Shown: positions 35,460 to 45,592 of the stretch, in pieces | How the letters are laid out: every line of letters begins with the position of its first letter | Position numbering within the stretch: position 1 is the first letter of the stretch | From: CAVOGJ01 sp963700865 | Lineage (GTDB): Bacteria; Planctomycetota; Planctomycetia; Pirellulales; Pirellulaceae | Direction: 5' to 3' | Length of the DNA stretch: 64,000 bases | NCBI GenBank assembly: GCA_963700865.1 | Contig: CAVOZC010000018.1 | Span: 868,001-932,000, forward strand | Notes under the pieces: model-generated | Told to the model about the DNA's origin: nothing | What the model saw: the letters and a program-made list of their open reading frames with translations, nothing else | Databases searched by the model: none | Program-made: the position numbers and the translations under genes

Positions 35460-37592
35460 ATGACACGCTTGGCTCGTCTGCTTCTGCTCGGTTCTCTCGC
35501 CATTGGCCTGACGGGCCTTCGCATCTGGGCGGACGCACCGCTGAAATATCCCGCGACCAAGCGGGTGGATCAAATGGACGTGTATCATGAGACCCAAGTC
35601 CCCGATCCGTATCGTTGGCTGGAAGAAGATGTCCGCGAATCGGCGGAGGTCGCCGACTGGGTGGCTGCCCAGAACCGGCTGACCGAGAGTTTCCTCGCCA
35701 CCATTGCGACTCGAGACAAAATTGAAACCCGCCTGACAGAACTCTGGAATTACGAGAAGTATGGCGTGCCGGCAAAGGAAGGTGGACTTTACTTCTATTC
35801 GAAGAATGACGGCCTGCAGAACCAGAGCGTGATTTACAAGTTACGCAACCTCGACGCGACTCCCGAGGTTCTGCTGGATCCCAATACGTGGTCCGCGGAT
35901 GGAACGGTGGCGCTCAGCGGGCTCGCCATCAGCGAAGACGGCAAGTACGCCGCTTACGGCATCGCCGAAGCCGGATCGGATTGGAACACCTGGAAAGTCT
36001 TGGAGATTGCGACCGGCAAGGTCCTCGACGACGAACTGAAATGGGTCAAATTCAGTGAGGCGGTCTGGAGCAAAGACAGTAAGGGCTTTTACTACGGTCG
36101 CTTTCCGGAGCCATCCGCTGATGCCAAGTTCCAATCTCTCAATCTCAATCAGAAGGTGTACTACCATGTCGTCGGCACGCCCCAGGCGGAAGATCGACTG
36201 GTCTATGAGCGGCCGGACCATCCTGATTGGGGCTATGGCATCAGTCGCACCGAGGATGGCCGGTTCCTGGTGATGACCGTATGGACTGGGACAGATGACA
36301 AGTACATGGTGATCTACCAGGACCTGCTGGCCGCGGACGCGAAGCCGGTAGAATTGATCAGCGAATTTGAATACGGATACGAGCTTATCGACAACGACGG
36401 TACGGTATTGTATTTCAAGACCAATAACGGGGCCGCGCGGGGGCGGGTGATCGCCATCGACACGCTGCATCCCGAGCCGGCCCGTTGGCGAGAAATCATT
36501 CCGGAGGCCGCCGAGACGCTAAACAGTGTGGGCATCGTTGGCGAAATGTTTGTTGCCGATTACTTGCAGGACGCCAAGACGCAGGTCAAGTGGTTCGGAC
36601 TGGACGGCAATTTCATCCGCGAGGTCAAGTTGCCCGGTATTGGGACGGCCAGCGGCTTTGGTGGCAAGCGGAAGGACACGGAGACTTTTTACGCGTTCAC
36701 CAGTTTCGCCACGCCGCCCAGCATCTATCGCTATGACGTCGTGACGGGCGAGAGCCAGCTGATTCGCCAGGCCAAAGTGGACTTTAATCCTGAGGATTAT
36801 GTGGTCAAACAGGTCTTTTACGCGAGCAAGGATGGCACGCGGATTCCGATGTTCATTGCCCACCGCAAGGGCCTGCAGCTGGACGGCTCGAACCCCACAC
36901 TGCTGTACGCTTACGGGGGCTTCAATATCTCACTGACCCCCAGTTTTTCGGTCAGTCGCCTGGCCTGGATGGAAATGGGAGGCGTCTATGCCATGCCCAA
37001 TCTGCGGGGTGGCGGTGAGTATGGCGAGGAGTGGCATGAGGCGGGCAAGGAGCTGAAAAAACAGAATGTGTTTGACGATTTCCAGGCCGCGGCCGAGTGG
37101 CTGATTAAGAGCAAGTACACCCGTAGCGACAAGCTGGCGATCCAAGGGGGCAGCAATGGCGGATTGCTGATCGGCGCCTGCATGACGCAGCGTCCGGAGC
37201 TTTACGGAGCCTGCCTGCCGGCGGTCGGCGTAATGGACATGCTCCGCTTCCACAAATTCTCGGCGGGAAGGTATTGGGTTGATGAGTACGGCAGTTCGGA
37301 TGATCCCGAGATCTTTCCCGCGCTGCTCAAGTACTCGCCGTACCACAATGCCAAGCCGGGCGTGAAGTATCCAGCCACGATGGTGACCACCGCCGATACG
37401 GATGATCGAGTCGTGCCTGGGCACAGTTTCAAATTTGCCGCGGCGCTGCAAAGCGCCCAGGCAGGCCTGGCGCCGATCTTGATTCGCATTGAAACACGCG
37501 CGGGTCACGGCGCGGGCAAGCCAACGAGCAAACAGATTGAGGAAGTCGCCGACCAGCTGGCCTTCCTTGTCAAGTGCCTCGGCATGGAGTGA
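35460..37592 (+). CDS. prolyl oligopeptidase family serine peptidase (S9A)
   Basis: 710 residues with an N-terminal signal sequence (RLLLLGSLAIGLTGLRIWA), so it is exported. Residues about 30-440 are the seven-bladed propeller with the family opening DPYRWLEEDVRESAEVADWVAAQN. The alpha/beta-hydrolase domain follows: LLYAYGGFNISLTPSF, MPNLRGGGEYGEEWHEAG, catalytic Ser in IQGGSNGGLLIGA, Asp in TADTDDRVVPGHSFKF, and His in IETRAGHGAGKPTSK. It cleaves short peptides after proline; the exported location suggests use of peptides taken up in the periplasm. GAGG lies upstream of the ATG. It is monocistronic by appearance. Confidence 0.93.
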   Translation: MTRLARLLLLGSLAIGLTGLRIWADAPLKYPATKRVDQMDVYHETQVPDPYRWLEEDVRESAEVADWVAAQNRLTESFLATIATRDKIETRLTELWNYEKYGVPAKEGGLYFYSKNDGLQNQSVIYKLRNLDATPEVLLDPNTWSADGTVALSGLAISEDGKYAAYGIAEAGSDWNTWKVLEIATGKVLDDELKWVKFSEAVWSKDSKGFYYGRFPEPSADAKFQSLNLNQKVYYHVVGTPQAEDRLVYERPDHPDWGYGISRTEDGRFLVMTVWTGTDDKYMVIYQDLLAADAKPVELISEFEYGYELIDNDGTVLYFKTNNGAARGRVIAIDTLHPEPARWREIIPEAAETLNSVGIVGEMFVADYLQDAKTQVKWFGLDGNFIREVKLPGIGTASGFGGKRKDTETFYAFTSFATPPSIYRYDVVTGESQLIRQAKVDFNPEDYVVKQVFYASKDGTRIPMFIAHRKGLQLDGSNPTLLYAYGGFNISLTPSFSVSRLAWMEMGGVYAMPNLRGGGEYGEEWHEAGKELKKQNVFDDFQAAAEWLIKSKYTRSDKLAIQGGSNGGLLIGACMTQRPELYGACLPAVGVMDMLRFHKFSAGRYWVDEYGSSDDPEIFPALLKYSPYHNAKPGVKYPATMVTTADTDDRVVPGHSFKFAAALQSAQAGLAPILIRIETRAGHGAGKPTSKQIEEVADQLAFLVKCLGME

Positions 37593-37786
37593 TCCTCGCC
37601 GCCCTGCCCTGCGGAACCGGGCGCTCGGCCAGGCACGCCGCGGGTGTGCTTGGATGCCGCCCGTTCTTCGCGGGAAATGCGCTTTTTCGCAAAGCCTACC
37701 CGACCCGCGCGGCGCGGTACAATGAGGGGCCGCGCGCTGCTCGCGGATGTTCAGCCCGCCGCTCCCCCCCGCAAGGATTGCTTCCT

Positions 37787-40700
37787 ATGTCTTCCGGCTC
37801 GTTTGCGCATCTCCATTGCCACAGTCACTACAGCCTGCTTGATGGCGCTGCTTCGATTGACAAGCTGATCCATCGCGCGAAGGACCATGGCATGAATGCC
37901 TTGGCGATAACCGACCACGGGAACCTGCATGGAGCCATCGAGTTCTATCGCAAGGCGAAGGGGGCTGGCATTAACCCGATCATCGGTTACGAGGCCTACA
38001 TCGCAGCGGGCAGCCGCCTGTCGAGGGATGGTGGCACGGGAAAAGAGTCGAGTTACCATCTGACGCTGCTCGCCAAGGACCGTATTGGATTCCAAAATCT
38101 CGTACGGATGGCGTCCGCCGCTTACCTGGAGGGTTTTTATCGCAAACCACGCATCGATAAACAGCTACTGGAGGATCATCACGAGGGGATCATTTGTCTC
38201 AGCGGTTGTGTCTCGGGGGAACTCAGCCGAGCCCTGCTCAAGAATAGTGGTACGGACCAGCCGTGGCGTGAGGCGGAGGAAATCGCCGGTTGGTTTCAAC
38301 AACTGCTGGGGGACCGCTACTTCATCGAGATCCAGAACAACGGGGCCGAGATCCAGCGTTTGGCACTGGAAGGGAGCGTCGAGATTGCCCGCCGCCTGGG
38401 CATTCCGCTCGTGGCCACCAGCGATTGCCATTATGTCGATCCGCAAGACGCCGAAGCCCAGGATGTGATGCTCTGCATCAACACGGGCAAGTTTCGTTCC
38501 GACTCGGGCCGCATGCGGATGGAGGGGAATCAGTACTACCTGCGGGCCGTCGACGAGATGTATGCCGCGTTTCCCGATCATCCGGACGCGGTGGCTCGCA
38601 GCCAGGAGATTGCGGATCAAGTCGACATCGATCTCGAGCTGGGAAAGCGCCACTTTCCGACGTATGCGATTCCCACGGAGCAATCGCCCGAAGAATATTT
38701 GCACCAATTGTGTCTGAAGGGATTGAAGGAGCGGTACGCGGGCCACGAACAGATGTGTCCGGGTGGAGAACTGTCACCCCAGGTCCTCGAACGGCTGGAT
38801 CACGAGCTGCATGTCATCAACACCTTGGGTTTCGCCAATTATTTCTTGATCTGCTGGGATTTCGTTCGTCAGGCGCGGGAGCTTGGGATTCCGGCAACGG
38901 CACGTGGAAGTGGAGTCGGCGCGATCGTCAGTTTTGCGTTGTATCTCAGTCATGTTTGTCCCTTGAAGTACGATTTGCTCTTCGAGCGGTTCCTCGATCC
39001 CAGCCGCAAAGAGGCGCCAGATATTGATATCGATTTTTGCAAGGAGCGGCGGGGAGAGATCATTCGCTACGTCAAGGACAAGTACGGCGAGTCGAATGTC
39101 GCTCAGATTGGCACCTTTGGGACGTTGGCGGCGCGGGCGGCGATTCGCGACGTCGGGCGGGTGATGGGGATTCCCTTGACGCGAGTGAACCAGATTGTCC
39201 AGATGGTCCCCGATGGACTGGGCATCTCGCTCGATAAGGCGCTGGAGAAGAGTACGGATCTGCAGGCGGCGTATGAAGGCGATTTGGAGATTCGTGAACT
39301 ACTCGACATTGCGCGGAGCATCGAGGGATTGGCCCGCAATATCGGCACGCATGCGGCGGCGGTCGTCATCGCCGACAAGCCGCTCACCGAGTATGTGCCG
39401 TTGGCCCAGGTATCGGGTAAGACCGACATCATCACGCAGTGGTCCATGAATGACGTCGAGGCCGCGGGATTGCTGAAGATGGATTTTCTCGGCTTGCGGA
39501 ACCTCACCATTCTCTCCAAGGCGGTTGACCTGATTGAGCAGACGACGGGCGAGCGGATTGACCCCTACCAGTTTCCCCTGGACGATCAGGCAACCTTTGC
39601 CTTGCTTTGCCGCGGCGAGACGAAGGGCATCTTCCAGCTCGAAAGTGGCGGCATTCGCGATTTGTTGCAGAAGATGAAGCCGGACCATTTCCGGGACATC
39701 ATCGCCACCAATGCCCTCTATCGCCCGGGTCCGCTTGAGGGAGGTATGGTCGATGACTACGTGGCCGTCAAGCACGGACGCCAGCAAGCGGAATACAAGC
39801 ATCCCGTGCTGGAGGAGATCCTGGCGGAAACGCACGGCGTCATGGTTTATCAGGAACAGGTGATGCGGATCCTCAATCGGTTGGGAGGCATCGAGCTGGC
39901 GAGCGCCTACACCTGCATCAAGGCGATCAGCAAGAAGAAAGAGGAGACGATCAACGCCTTTCATGAGCAATTCATCAGCGGCTCGGTGCAGCAAGGGCTG
40001 AAGGCCTCGGAGGCGGAGGAGCTGTGGAAGCTGATTCAGAAATTTGCCGGCTACGGCTTTAACAAGAGCCATTCCACGGCCTACGCCCTCATCGCCTACA
40101 TGACGGCGTATCTCAAAGCGCACCATTCGCTGGAATTCATGGCGGCTCTCCTCTCGGGGGATATTCCGGGTCGCAATTTCAAGCGCAAAGACGCGTTGGT
40201 CGAACACCTCGAGGATTGTCAACGGATGCAGATCACCGTGGTACCACCCGACGTGAATACCTCGGATGTCGACTTCTCCGTGGCCGCCGGAAAGATCTTC
40301 TTCGCGTTGTCAGCCATCAAGGGTTGCGGGGGAGGCGCCGCCGAGGCGATCGTCGCCGCTCGCCAGGAGCAGGGCCGTTTCAAGGACCTCTTCGATTTTT
40401 GTGAACGAGTCGAACCATCCGCATGCAATCGCTCGACGATCGAAACCTTGATCAAGGCCGGGGCGTTCGATTCGTTTGGAGCCCACCGTTCGCAATTGCT
40501 GATGGTATTGGAACGAGCCTTGCAGTCGGGCGCGGCGGCCGCGGCGGATCGACGGGCCGGCCAGTTGAGCCTGTTCGGGGACGAAGCGGAAGATCAAGAG
40601 GAAGCCGCGGTCGACCTGCCTAACATCCCCGAGATGGAGGAGCGCGACAAGCTGGTGCAAGAGAAGGAAGTGCTCGGCTTTTATCTGTCCAGTCACCCCT

Positions 40701-41362
40701 TGGCAGAGCACCAGGCAAAACTCTCCGCCTATTGCACGCATACCACAGCCGAATTAGCCGGGCTGGGCGATCGGACCGAAGTCTACGTGGGAGGCATGCT
40801 CTCTGCCATCAAGACGGCGCATGTTCGCAAGGCCCGCGATCCTGGCGAGAGTACCAAGTACGTCAATTTTGATCTGGAGGATATGGAGGGTGCCGTGCGC
40901 TGCATCCTCTGGCCGCGCGAGTACGTGGATTATGGGGCCTTCGTCCAGCCAGATGCGATCCTCGTGGCCCGCGCCGTTGTTGACCGTCGAGGTGGTAGCG
41001 ACGAAGTCAACCTTGTCGTGAACGAGCTGATTCCGCTCGACCTGCTCGATGCGCGGTATACCAAGGGTATTCTGGTGCGCGTCGATGAGGTCCAGCATGG
41101 CGAATCGGCACTGCACGAGCTGAGGAAGATTATCCGCAACTATCCGGGGGACCGTGATCTGCAACTGTTGCTGCAACTGGCTGATGGCCGTCGTGTCGTA
41201 ATCGATTCGCTCGGCTACAAGGTCGATATTGTGCCCGAGTTGCGGCAACGCATCGACGACTTGTTGCAGCCGGGTAATGTGCGGCTGCTCACGGACAAGC
41301 CCGAGGCCAAGCCGGCAGCGGGTCGAGGCAACGGGCGGCCCAAGTCCGGAAGCCGGTCCTAG
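37787..41362 (+). CDS. dnaE: DNA polymerase III alpha subunit
   Basis: 1191 residues from the ATG at 37787 (AAGG upstream). An open frame back to 37574 is not DnaE-like. It is the replicative polymerase subunit. The N-terminal PHP domain begins FAHLHCHSHYSLLDGAAS. The palm catalytic aspartates are in KEAPDIDIDFCKERRGEII. Other signatures are LAARAAIRDVGRVMG, GLLKMDFLGLRNLT, FQLESGGIRDLLQKMKP, MVYQEQVMRILNRLGG and FNKSHSTAYALIAYMTAYLK. A helix-hairpin-helix and a C-terminal OB fold (VGGMLSAIKTAHVRKA) are present. No polC-like or imuAB context is visible. It follows the peptidase gene by 194 bases, with no sign of an operon. Confidence 0.96.
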   Translation: MSSGSFAHLHCHSHYSLLDGAASIDKLIHRAKDHGMNALAITDHGNLHGAIEFYRKAKGAGINPIIGYEAYIAAGSRLSRDGGTGKESSYHLTLLAKDRIGFQNLVRMASAAYLEGFYRKPRIDKQLLEDHHEGIICLSGCVSGELSRALLKNSGTDQPWREAEEIAGWFQQLLGDRYFIEIQNNGAEIQRLALEGSVEIARRLGIPLVATSDCHYVDPQDAEAQDVMLCINTGKFRSDSGRMRMEGNQYYLRAVDEMYAAFPDHPDAVARSQEIADQVDIDLELGKRHFPTYAIPTEQSPEEYLHQLCLKGLKERYAGHEQMCPGGELSPQVLERLDHELHVINTLGFANYFLICWDFVRQARELGIPATARGSGVGAIVSFALYLSHVCPLKYDLLFERFLDPSRKEAPDIDIDFCKERRGEIIRYVKDKYGESNVAQIGTFGTLAARAAIRDVGRVMGIPLTRVNQIVQMVPDGLGISLDKALEKSTDLQAAYEGDLEIRELLDIARSIEGLARNIGTHAAAVVIADKPLTEYVPLAQVSGKTDIITQWSMNDVEAAGLLKMDFLGLRNLTILSKAVDLIEQTTGERIDPYQFPLDDQATFALLCRGETKGIFQLESGGIRDLLQKMKPDHFRDIIATNALYRPGPLEGGMVDDYVAVKHGRQQAEYKHPVLEEILAETHGVMVYQEQVMRILNRLGGIELASAYTCIKAISKKKEETINAFHEQFISGSVQQGLKASEAEELWKLIQKFAGYGFNKSHSTAYALIAYMTAYLKAHHSLEFMAALLSGDIPGRNFKRKDALVEHLEDCQRMQITVVPPDVNTSDVDFSVAAGKIFFALSAIKGCGGGAAEAIVAARQEQGRFKDLFDFCERVEPSACNRSTIETLIKAGAFDSFGAHRSQLLMVLERALQSGAAAAADRRAGQLSLFGDEAEDQEEAAVDLPNIPEMEERDKLVQEKEVLGFYLSSHPLAEHQAKLSAYCTHTTAELAGLGDRTEVYVGGMLSAIKTAHVRKARDPGESTKYVNFDLEDMEGAVRCILWPREYVDYGAFVQPDAILVARAVVDRRGGSDEVNLVVNELIPLDLLDARYTKGILVRVDEVQHGESALHELRKIIRNYPGDRDLQLLLQLADGRRVVIDSLGYKVDIVPELRQRIDDLLQPGNVRLLTDKPEAKPAAGRGNGRPKSGSRS

Positions 41363-41614
41363 TTCGGTTTATGCAGGTTGTGCGTGACGGGTTGCCGCCA
41401 AAATCGCGAAAAACGCCCCCTTTTCTTGCTTTTGACCCCGTGGGCAATTAGTCTCAACTGTGGCTTTCGTCGTCCCTCATGGACGGCGGCGCTCACCAAG
41501 TCATCGAACGCTTTCCGTCCTCGGCGGCTCGTTCGCCGGGGCGGAAGCGTTTATCGGTTTCGCGGAACAGACGTGGCGATCTCGCCGCGCAACAGGCAAC
41601 GGCAGGGCTCATCT

Positions 41615-42994
41615 ATGGCATCTCGTTTTCTTCTTCGTCCGAGCGCGGTGGTGCTCATCTTGGCTGTAGTGATCGGCGTCCGCGGACGTGCGGACGCGCA
41701 GAACTTTCAGTTGCCCGCTGGCGTCGAGGTCGATGCCCAGGGCACCCTGCGGATGAAGCGCTTCCCCGATCCGACCGGAGAATTGACGAAGCAGCGTCTG
41801 GCGCAAATGAAGTCCGCCCTGCCCGCCGAGCTGTCCCGACCGAGCAAATTGCGAAAAATCTCGCTCAATCGCCTCGAAGCCGCCATCAATGAATCGCTCT
41901 CCCAAGGCGCGGGCCTGTCGGACGAAATGCGTTTCCTCGCCGGGATGACTAAAATTCAATACGTCTTTGCCTATCCCGAGACGGGAGACCTGGTGATTGC
42001 GGGCCCCGCCGAAGGGTACGGGCAGGATCTGACCGGGCGCGTGATCGGGCTGACCAGTGGCCAGAGTATCCTCGAGTTGCAGGACCTGATCGTGGCGCTC
42101 CGCGCCTTCCCTCCCCAAGGTGATGCCGCTCCCGTCATTTCGTGCTCCATCGATCCCACCGCCGAAGGGCTGGCGCGGATGCAGCAGTACATCGCCAGCG
42201 TTTCCGGAAGAGTGCGACCCGGGGATGCCGACCAGTATGCCATCGGCATGCGCGAGCATTTGGGGCCGCAGGTGGTTACCGTGGAGGGGGTGTCTCCCAA
42301 AACGCATTTTGCCCAGGTGCTCGTCGAGGCCGATTATCGCATGAAGCTGATCGGCATCGGACTCGAGACGACGCCCGTGCGGATCACCAGTTACATTCAA
42401 CGAGCCAACCCGAACGACGTGGCCCGTAACGCGCTGCAACGTTGGTACTTTGTGCCCGATTACGATGCCATCCGTGTCAGCCGCGACGGGTTGGCCATGG
42501 AACTGGTCGGCAAGGGCGTTAAGCTGGTCGGTGAAAACGAGATGGTCTCCGTCGCCGGCGGCCGCTCGCAAGCGAATTTTGTGGATCGAGCCAGCCAGGC
42601 GTTTGTGACGAGCTTCACCAATCGCTACAACGAGCTCGCCAGCAAGGTGCCCGTGTATGGCCAATTGCGAAATCTGATCGATCTGGCGATCACCGCGGCG
42701 TTTATCCAAGAGGCCGATTTGTACCGACAAGCTGGTTGGGCGATGGCGACATTTGGCAGTGAAGATGCACTGCCCGTCGAGACGTATGCGGTGCCAACCC
42801 ATGTCGAATCGGCGATCAATGTCGTGTGGAAGGGAAATGTCCTGATGACGCCGATCGGCGGAGGCGTGAGTATCCAGCCGCGGCTGGCACTCTCCAGTGA
42901 TCGCGTGCAGGAGGACGAGGCGGGTGCCATTGCCGAGACCCAGGCAGCCAACGCCGTCGGTCAACTGGACGCTGGCCAGTGGTGGTGGGACTAA
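41615..42994 (+). CDS. DUF1598 secreted protein (planctomycete family)
   Basis: 459 residues from the ATG at 41615, which starts a clear signal peptide (FLLRPSAVVLILAVVIGVRGRADAQ); AGGG lies upstream. The body matches the DUF1598 pattern: RFLAGMTKIQYVFAYPETGDLVIAGPAEGY, CSIDPTAEGLARMQQYI, VSPKTHFAQVLVEADYRMKLIGIGLE, RWYFVPDYDAIRVSRDGLAMEL, SFTNRYNELASKVPVYGQLRNLIDLAI. To my knowledge the family is nearly restricted to Planctomycetes and has no known function. It should be exported. No operon partner. A long antisense frame on the other strand is a codon-bias shadow. Confidence 0.8.
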   Translation: MASRFLLRPSAVVLILAVVIGVRGRADAQNFQLPAGVEVDAQGTLRMKRFPDPTGELTKQRLAQMKSALPAELSRPSKLRKISLNRLEAAINESLSQGAGLSDEMRFLAGMTKIQYVFAYPETGDLVIAGPAEGYGQDLTGRVIGLTSGQSILELQDLIVALRAFPPQGDAAPVISCSIDPTAEGLARMQQYIASVSGRVRPGDADQYAIGMREHLGPQVVTVEGVSPKTHFAQVLVEADYRMKLIGIGLETTPVRITSYIQRANPNDVARNALQRWYFVPDYDAIRVSRDGLAMELVGKGVKLVGENEMVSVAGGRSQANFVDRASQAFVTSFTNRYNELASKVPVYGQLRNLIDLAITAAFIQEADLYRQAGWAMATFGSEDALPVETYAVPTHVESAINVVWKGNVLMTPIGGGVSIQPRLALSSDRVQEDEAGAIAETQAANAVGQLDAGQWWWD

Positions 42995-43380
42995 ACGGCC
43001 CGCCGCGTCATCTGCCTGGTGCAGCGTCAAGTGTCAGACTCAGGGTGGGTCAAGACCGAGGCCGCGGCTTCCAGCCGCAGTCGACTGGGGCAAGATAACC
43101 CAGCCGCGGTGAGCAAACCCCAAAATGGAAACTTGACGAAGCACGAACCTCTTTCTTCGCCAGTTCGCGGCACGTGTCCGCCGCGCGGTGTCGACCATCG
43201 AATTGTGCGGCATCTCGGTGGTAACGATCGTGACGGCCCCGACCGGTGAGACTTATCTCGCAAAAAAGTTCAAGTCGAAATGTCGGATTGTGCCGTCTCG
43301 ACTACGTCGAGCTATCAGCGGAATGGGGTAGACTGAAGGGAGTTGTGCGCCGATTCCGCTGCGAGGATGTGCTTCCCGAC
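42995..43380. other. intergenic region
   Basis: 386 bases without a supportable gene. A short GC-rich inverted motif (GCGGCTTCCAGCCGC, about 43067-43081) could act as a terminator-like or repeat remnant for the DUF1598 gene. Nothing else recognised. Confidence 0.4.
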
Positions 43381-45567
43381 ATGGCCCTTTCCACTCCAAG
43401 AGCCCAGCGGAAGTTTACCGTCCATCGGGACGAAGCGGGCGTGCCTCATATTCAAGCCCACACGTGGCTCGACGCACTCTATGGGCTGGGCTACATGCAC
43501 GCCACCGATCGTGGCACGCAGTTGTTGTTCTCGCGGGCCGTAGCCAGCGGCGAGGCGGCTCGACGGATTGCCCAAAAGGGCGAATTGTTGGAAACGGATC
43601 GTTTCTTTCGCCGCATGGGGCTGCATCGGGGCTTGGAACAGGAAGCTGCCTCGCTCGACACGGCCACGCGCCAACAAGTCCTCATGTATTGCACCGGGGT
43701 TAACGACGGTGTCGTGGCCAAAGGGCGATCGCTCCCGATGTGGGCCACCGGTTTTCAGCCCGACGAGTGGAATACGGCGGCGGTCATCCTGGTCGGGCGG
43801 CTCCTGAGCTTCGGTGGGCTGGCGGTCAGTCAATTGCAAAACGAACGATTGCTCGTCGAGTTGATACACGCCGGTGCCAACGATGCCGCACTCCGCGAGA
43901 TGTTCGAACCTCGTCTGGACGATCTCGACTTTGACCTGATTCGACAAGTCAAGATTTCGCATCAGATGTCGGATGAGGCACTGGAGCTGCTGGTCGATCT
44001 GCCCCGCCTGGCGGGCAGTAATGCGTGGGCCGTGGCGCCCCACCGCAGCGCCACGGGGCATGCTCTGCTCGCGGCCGACCCCCACCTGGAAGTCAATCGC
44101 CTGCCGGCGATCTGGTACGAGGCAGTGGTGGAATGGGGTGATCAATACGTGATGGGCGCCACCCTACCCGGTTTTCCCATGTTCGCCGTGGGACGCACGC
44201 CCGATTTGAGCTGGGGTGTGACTTATATGAAAGGCGACACCATCGATTTCTTTGTTGAGGATTGCCGCCCCACCTCGAGCCATACGTGGCAGTACCGACG
44301 GGGCGATACCTGGCATGATTTTGACGTGCGCGTCGAGTCGATCGGCAACCCGCGTGGCGAGCAGCAACGAGAATTTCATGTCTTTGAAAATTCGGTCGGC
44401 ACCCTGGAAGTCGATCTGAAGGATCAGGAAGCCGGCTACTACTTGTCCACCGCCTGGGCCGGCAACCGGGTCAGTTCGGCAGCCGCCATCACCACCTGGC
44501 TTGATTTGATCCATGCCAACAGCGTGACCGCGGCCATGGACGTGATCATGGAGAACACCCAACCGACCCTCTGTTTCGTACTGGCCGATCGCGCCGGACA
44601 CATCGGGCTGCAAGGGTGTGGCGCGATCCCGCGACGCCCGAACAGGATGGCTGGCCTGGTGCCCTTGGCCGCCTGGGATGAAAAGAATCACTGGTGCGGC
44701 TGGCTCTCCCCCGATCATCTACCCAGCAGCTACGATCCGCCGGAGGGTTTTGTCGCGACCGCCAACGAAGAGCGGAATCCACCCGGTGGCCCGCTGCTCG
44801 TCACGCAACCCGCCCACGATTATCGTTGGCGAAGGATTCGAGAGCGGTTGGCGGAGTTGCCCCAGGCGACCGTTGAGGAGATGCAGACACTGCAATACGA
44901 TGTCATCAGCCTGCAGGCCCGCGACCTGCTGCAAATCGTACTGCCTGCCCTGGAGCCGGGTGAACTCAGATCGAGATTGGAACAGTGGAATTGTGGGTAC
45001 GAGCCGGACAGTGCCACCGCCGTGCTCTTCCAGCGACTTTATCGCAACTTGATGGTCGAACTGCTGGGGCATGACCGGGGTATCGGCTGGTGGCGGATGC
45101 TCTACCTGTGCTCGCGAGTCGGCTTTTCCGCCATGGTGCTGACGGCCGCCGACCGGTTGCTGTCGAAGGACGACTCCTGGTGGTGGCACGGTCGCGACAA
45201 ACAGGCCATGATTCGACGAGCCGCGGCCAAGGTGGACTTGGAGGACGACCTGGTGTGGGCCGACGTAAACCATTTTCACTTCACGAATCGGTTCTTCGGC
45301 GGGCACCGCGTCGGTCGCCTGCTGGGCTACGATAGCCAGCGTCAAGCGATGCCTGGATGCCTTGCCACACCCTTTCAGGGACATGTATTTCACACGGCCA
45401 CCCGCGAGGCAACCTTCGCGCCCTCTTATCACTTCGTCACCGATCTTGGCACCGACGAGGCCTGGACAAATTTGCCCGGCGGGCCTTGCGAGAGCCGCTT
45501 TTCCAAGTTCTATCGCAGCGATGTTCCGTTGTGGGTTTGTGGAGAGTACAAACGGCTGAGTCGCTGA
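43381..45567 (+). CDS. penicillin acylase family protein (S45 Ntn-hydrolase)
   Basis: About 728 residues from the ATG at 43381; the frame is open back to 43246, but the conserved part begins here (RKFTVHRDEAGVPHIQAHTWLDALYGLGYMHATDR, the alpha-chain start). In the family the precursor cuts itself and a Ser becomes the N-terminal nucleophile of the beta chain. Here this is the Ser of RLAGSNAWAVAPHRSATG (near residue 215), with ALLAADPHLEVNRLPAIWYEAVV following as expected. It hydrolyses amide bonds of acylated compounds (beta-lactams, acyl-homoserine lactones or others; the substrate cannot be told). Unlike typical members it shows no obvious signal peptide at this start, so location is uncertain. 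Confidence 0.88.
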   Translation: MALSTPRAQRKFTVHRDEAGVPHIQAHTWLDALYGLGYMHATDRGTQLLFSRAVASGEAARRIAQKGELLETDRFFRRMGLHRGLEQEAASLDTATRQQVLMYCTGVNDGVVAKGRSLPMWATGFQPDEWNTAAVILVGRLLSFGGLAVSQLQNERLLVELIHAGANDAALREMFEPRLDDLDFDLIRQVKISHQMSDEALELLVDLPRLAGSNAWAVAPHRSATGHALLAADPHLEVNRLPAIWYEAVVEWGDQYVMGATLPGFPMFAVGRTPDLSWGVTYMKGDTIDFFVEDCRPTSSHTWQYRRGDTWHDFDVRVESIGNPRGEQQREFHVFENSVGTLEVDLKDQEAGYYLSTAWAGNRVSSAAAITTWLDLIHANSVTAAMDVIMENTQPTLCFVLADRAGHIGLQGCGAIPRRPNRMAGLVPLAAWDEKNHWCGWLSPDHLPSSYDPPEGFVATANEERNPPGGPLLVTQPAHDYRWRRIRERLAELPQATVEEMQTLQYDVISLQARDLLQIVLPALEPGELRSRLEQWNCGYEPDSATAVLFQRLYRNLMVELLGHDRGIGWWRMLYLCSRVGFSAMVLTAADRLLSKDDSWWWHGRDKQAMIRRAAAKVDLEDDLVWADVNHFHFTNRFFGGHRVGRLLGYDSQRQAMPGCLATPFQGHVFHTATREATFAPSYHFVTDLGTDEAWTNLPGGPCESRFSKFYRSDVPLWVCGEYKRLSR

Positions 45568-45592
45568 GCGGCGATGCGCCCCCGCATTCCTG

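Noticed and set aside
41609..43030. 473-codon antisense frame opposite the DUF1598 gene
   Set aside because: High-GC codon shadow. The plus-strand gene has a signal peptide, ribosome site and family features.
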